A stretch of DNA of 64,000 nucleotides from contig CM051028.1 in assembly GCA_027627225.1 (NCBI GenBank), positions 18,123,701 through 18,187,700 of the forward strand, read 5' to 3'. A program made the translations under genes and the position numbers. Origin of the DNA: Congeria kusceri (taxonomy: Eukaryota; Mollusca; Bivalvia; Myida; Dreissenidae). Positions within the stretch are counted from its first letter, which is position 1. Each line of letters begins with the position of its first letter. The notes below the pieces were generated by a model, which worked only from the letters and a program-made list of their open reading frames with translations, was not told the DNA's origin and did not search any database. Shown here piece after piece: positions 62,590 to 64,000 of this stretch.

Positions 62590-63480
62590 GTCACAGACAC
62601 GGACACGGATGCCCCCACGACATGTGCTTGGAAACAGACAAAGGACGTGTCTCCAGCACTAATTTTTGCCTCAACAATTTAATTTCAAAGATATTCGATA
62701 GTAGAACAAATGACAGAGCCGTAATTCTGCCAAAATTGATCGCAGCCAAAATTCCTTCCTTTACGATCACCTAAACATTAATGTCCTTCAGCGTGACAGT
62801 TTGATAGCCATCCGCCAAACATTTCAAGAGATGAGTCCACAAAATATCGGGAAGTATATATGCCATAATGGAAAAGTGTCAAAGGGCCATAATTCTGCCA
62901 ACATTGGTCGCCGCGGAAATTACCTCATTAGTGATTACCTGCACATTAAAGCCGTTTAGCTGTGAAAATGCAAAATCGTTTAAGCAGTTAAAGAGTCGTC
63001 AGTCTCACACTAATCATACAGTAGAAAAGTAGCCAAGGGCCATAAGTATGCCGAAATTGGTCGCAATCGAAATTTATTCCTTTCAGATCACCTACACATG
63101 ACGGTTCTTTAGCTTTCAAAGTTTCAGCTAAATCAGCCCAGTACTTCAAAAGGAGTTTAGTCCACAATGTTTCAAGAAATACTATAGTTATAAAAATGAC
63201 AAATAGCCATAAACCTGCCAAAATTCGACGCAGCCTCAATGTCTTCTTTTACGATCACCTACACATTAAGTTTCTTCAGCTGTGAACGTGTGAATTAAAT
63301 TTACCCAGCGGTTGAAGAGGAATTGATAATTATATATTATTGTTGGAAAATATGACAGAGGACCATAATTCTACCTAAATTGGTCACAGCAAAAATTCCA
63401 TCCCTCACGATCACCCACACATTAAGGATCTTCAGCTGTGAAAGTTTTAGCGAAATCCGCCCAGCAGTAATAAGGTGAGC
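62590..63480 (-). repeat. tandem-core block inside the right arm
   Basis: Reverse copy of 54300-55250: gccataattctgccaaaatt and cgatcacctacacattaag units after the acagacacggacacggatgc end. Confidence 0.75.
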
Positions 63481-63570
63481 TATAAAGACACAATAACGGT
63501 ATCCTCTCTCCAGAGAATTTATGGTTAATTACTATCAATTAAGCTGTATAATTTGACAAAAGATGCCTAT

Positions 63571-64000
63571 TCCTGCAACTCGCCATAATACTGAAAATAA
63601 GACAATCAGAGCACCCGAATGCTGGAAATGAAGCTAAATAAATGTGTTTGGGGAGAACAAATATAGAACGCTAAATAATGGATAGTTTTGTTAAATAATT
63701 GTGCTATTATCATTAATATATTTGTTAACATACATGTATGATTGTTAATTCGATTATTACTAAAACTTTTTCTTTATTTGATTTACCCCCAATTCTCGTT
63801 TGTTGAACTCTACTGTATTGGCACCATCCTGTGGTCACAGTTTGGTAACGCGTATCATCTGTGATAAATGGATAATCACTCAAGTTTTACTGACTGCATG
63901 TACCGCATTTTATATTGCACTCTTCTTAAATGCATTAAAAAACACACTTGCATATTTTTTTAATCTTTGTTGAACTGTAGGTGGACTAAAATATGTAATA
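63571..64000. other. direct copy of the palindrome centre edge, then plain sequence
   Basis: 63571-63735 (cgccataatactg, gagcacccgaatgctggaaa, caaatatagaacgctaaa) repeats 58645-58810 in the same orientation. Nothing is seen from 63736 to the window end. Confidence 0.6.

Larger units (their letters stand above)
59248..63570 (-). repeat. right arm of the near-palindrome (element E, copy 2)
   Basis: Reverse-complement partner of 54010-58673, about 350 bp shorter through indels, one of which is the 127-bp duplication present only on the left. It carries the same inner inverted units (59480-60085 against about 61990-62580) and the same tandem-core block, in mirror position. Confidence 0.85.

Overview
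This is a stretch of animal nuclear genome, not a prokaryotic replicon. It is AT-rich and gene-poor, its genes are split by GT-AG introns, and almost every long open frame belongs to a decayed transposon. The mix of repeats suggests a bivalve mollusc. It includes a MITE with nested GTCGTCCC hairpins that I remember as typical of Dreissena, tandem-core elements with 'ggggcataactctgtc' units like those of bivalves, and a tRNA-derived SINE with the metazoan SINE tail. The species call is from memory and has not been checked.

I can support two host genes, both on the minus strand. The first (3249-5889) is a three-exon secreted ten-cysteine protein of the beta-microseminoprotein (PSP94) type. It has a signal peptide, matching splice phases, a TATA-like box and a polyadenylation signal, and no exon is long enough to look like a gene by itself. 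The second (38625-42540) is NDUFAF1/CIA30, a mitochondrial complex I assembly factor. Three exons are resolved; the 5' end is not. Both genes carry transposon insertions in their introns.

Layout: 1-665 is a 25-bp satellite. 994-2881 holds three short TIR elements. 3.2-5.9 kb is the microseminoprotein-like gene. About 6.79-16.27 kb is a MULE-type transposon remnant with kilobase-long inverted arms around a broken transposase and a 42-bp minisatellite. 17.5-20.4 kb has tandem-core elements. 21.4-26.8 kb is a tandem array interrupted by a LINE, which is itself interrupted by a TTAA-flanked element. 30.15-36.08 kb is a nearly full-length CR1-like LINE between perfect 15-bp target duplications. 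37.9-42.5 kb is NDUFAF1 with nested insertions. 42.7-46.1 kb is TIR and tandem-core repeats. 46.4-52.0 kb is another tandem-core element split by a 5'-truncated BEL/Pao-type LTR retroelement. 54.0-63.7 kb is a near-palindrome of about 9.6 kb, made of two inverted copies of an element with long internal inverted repeats.

The genes do not form a pathway. The interest lies in the two intron-split genes, the insertion chronology and the two large inverted structures.
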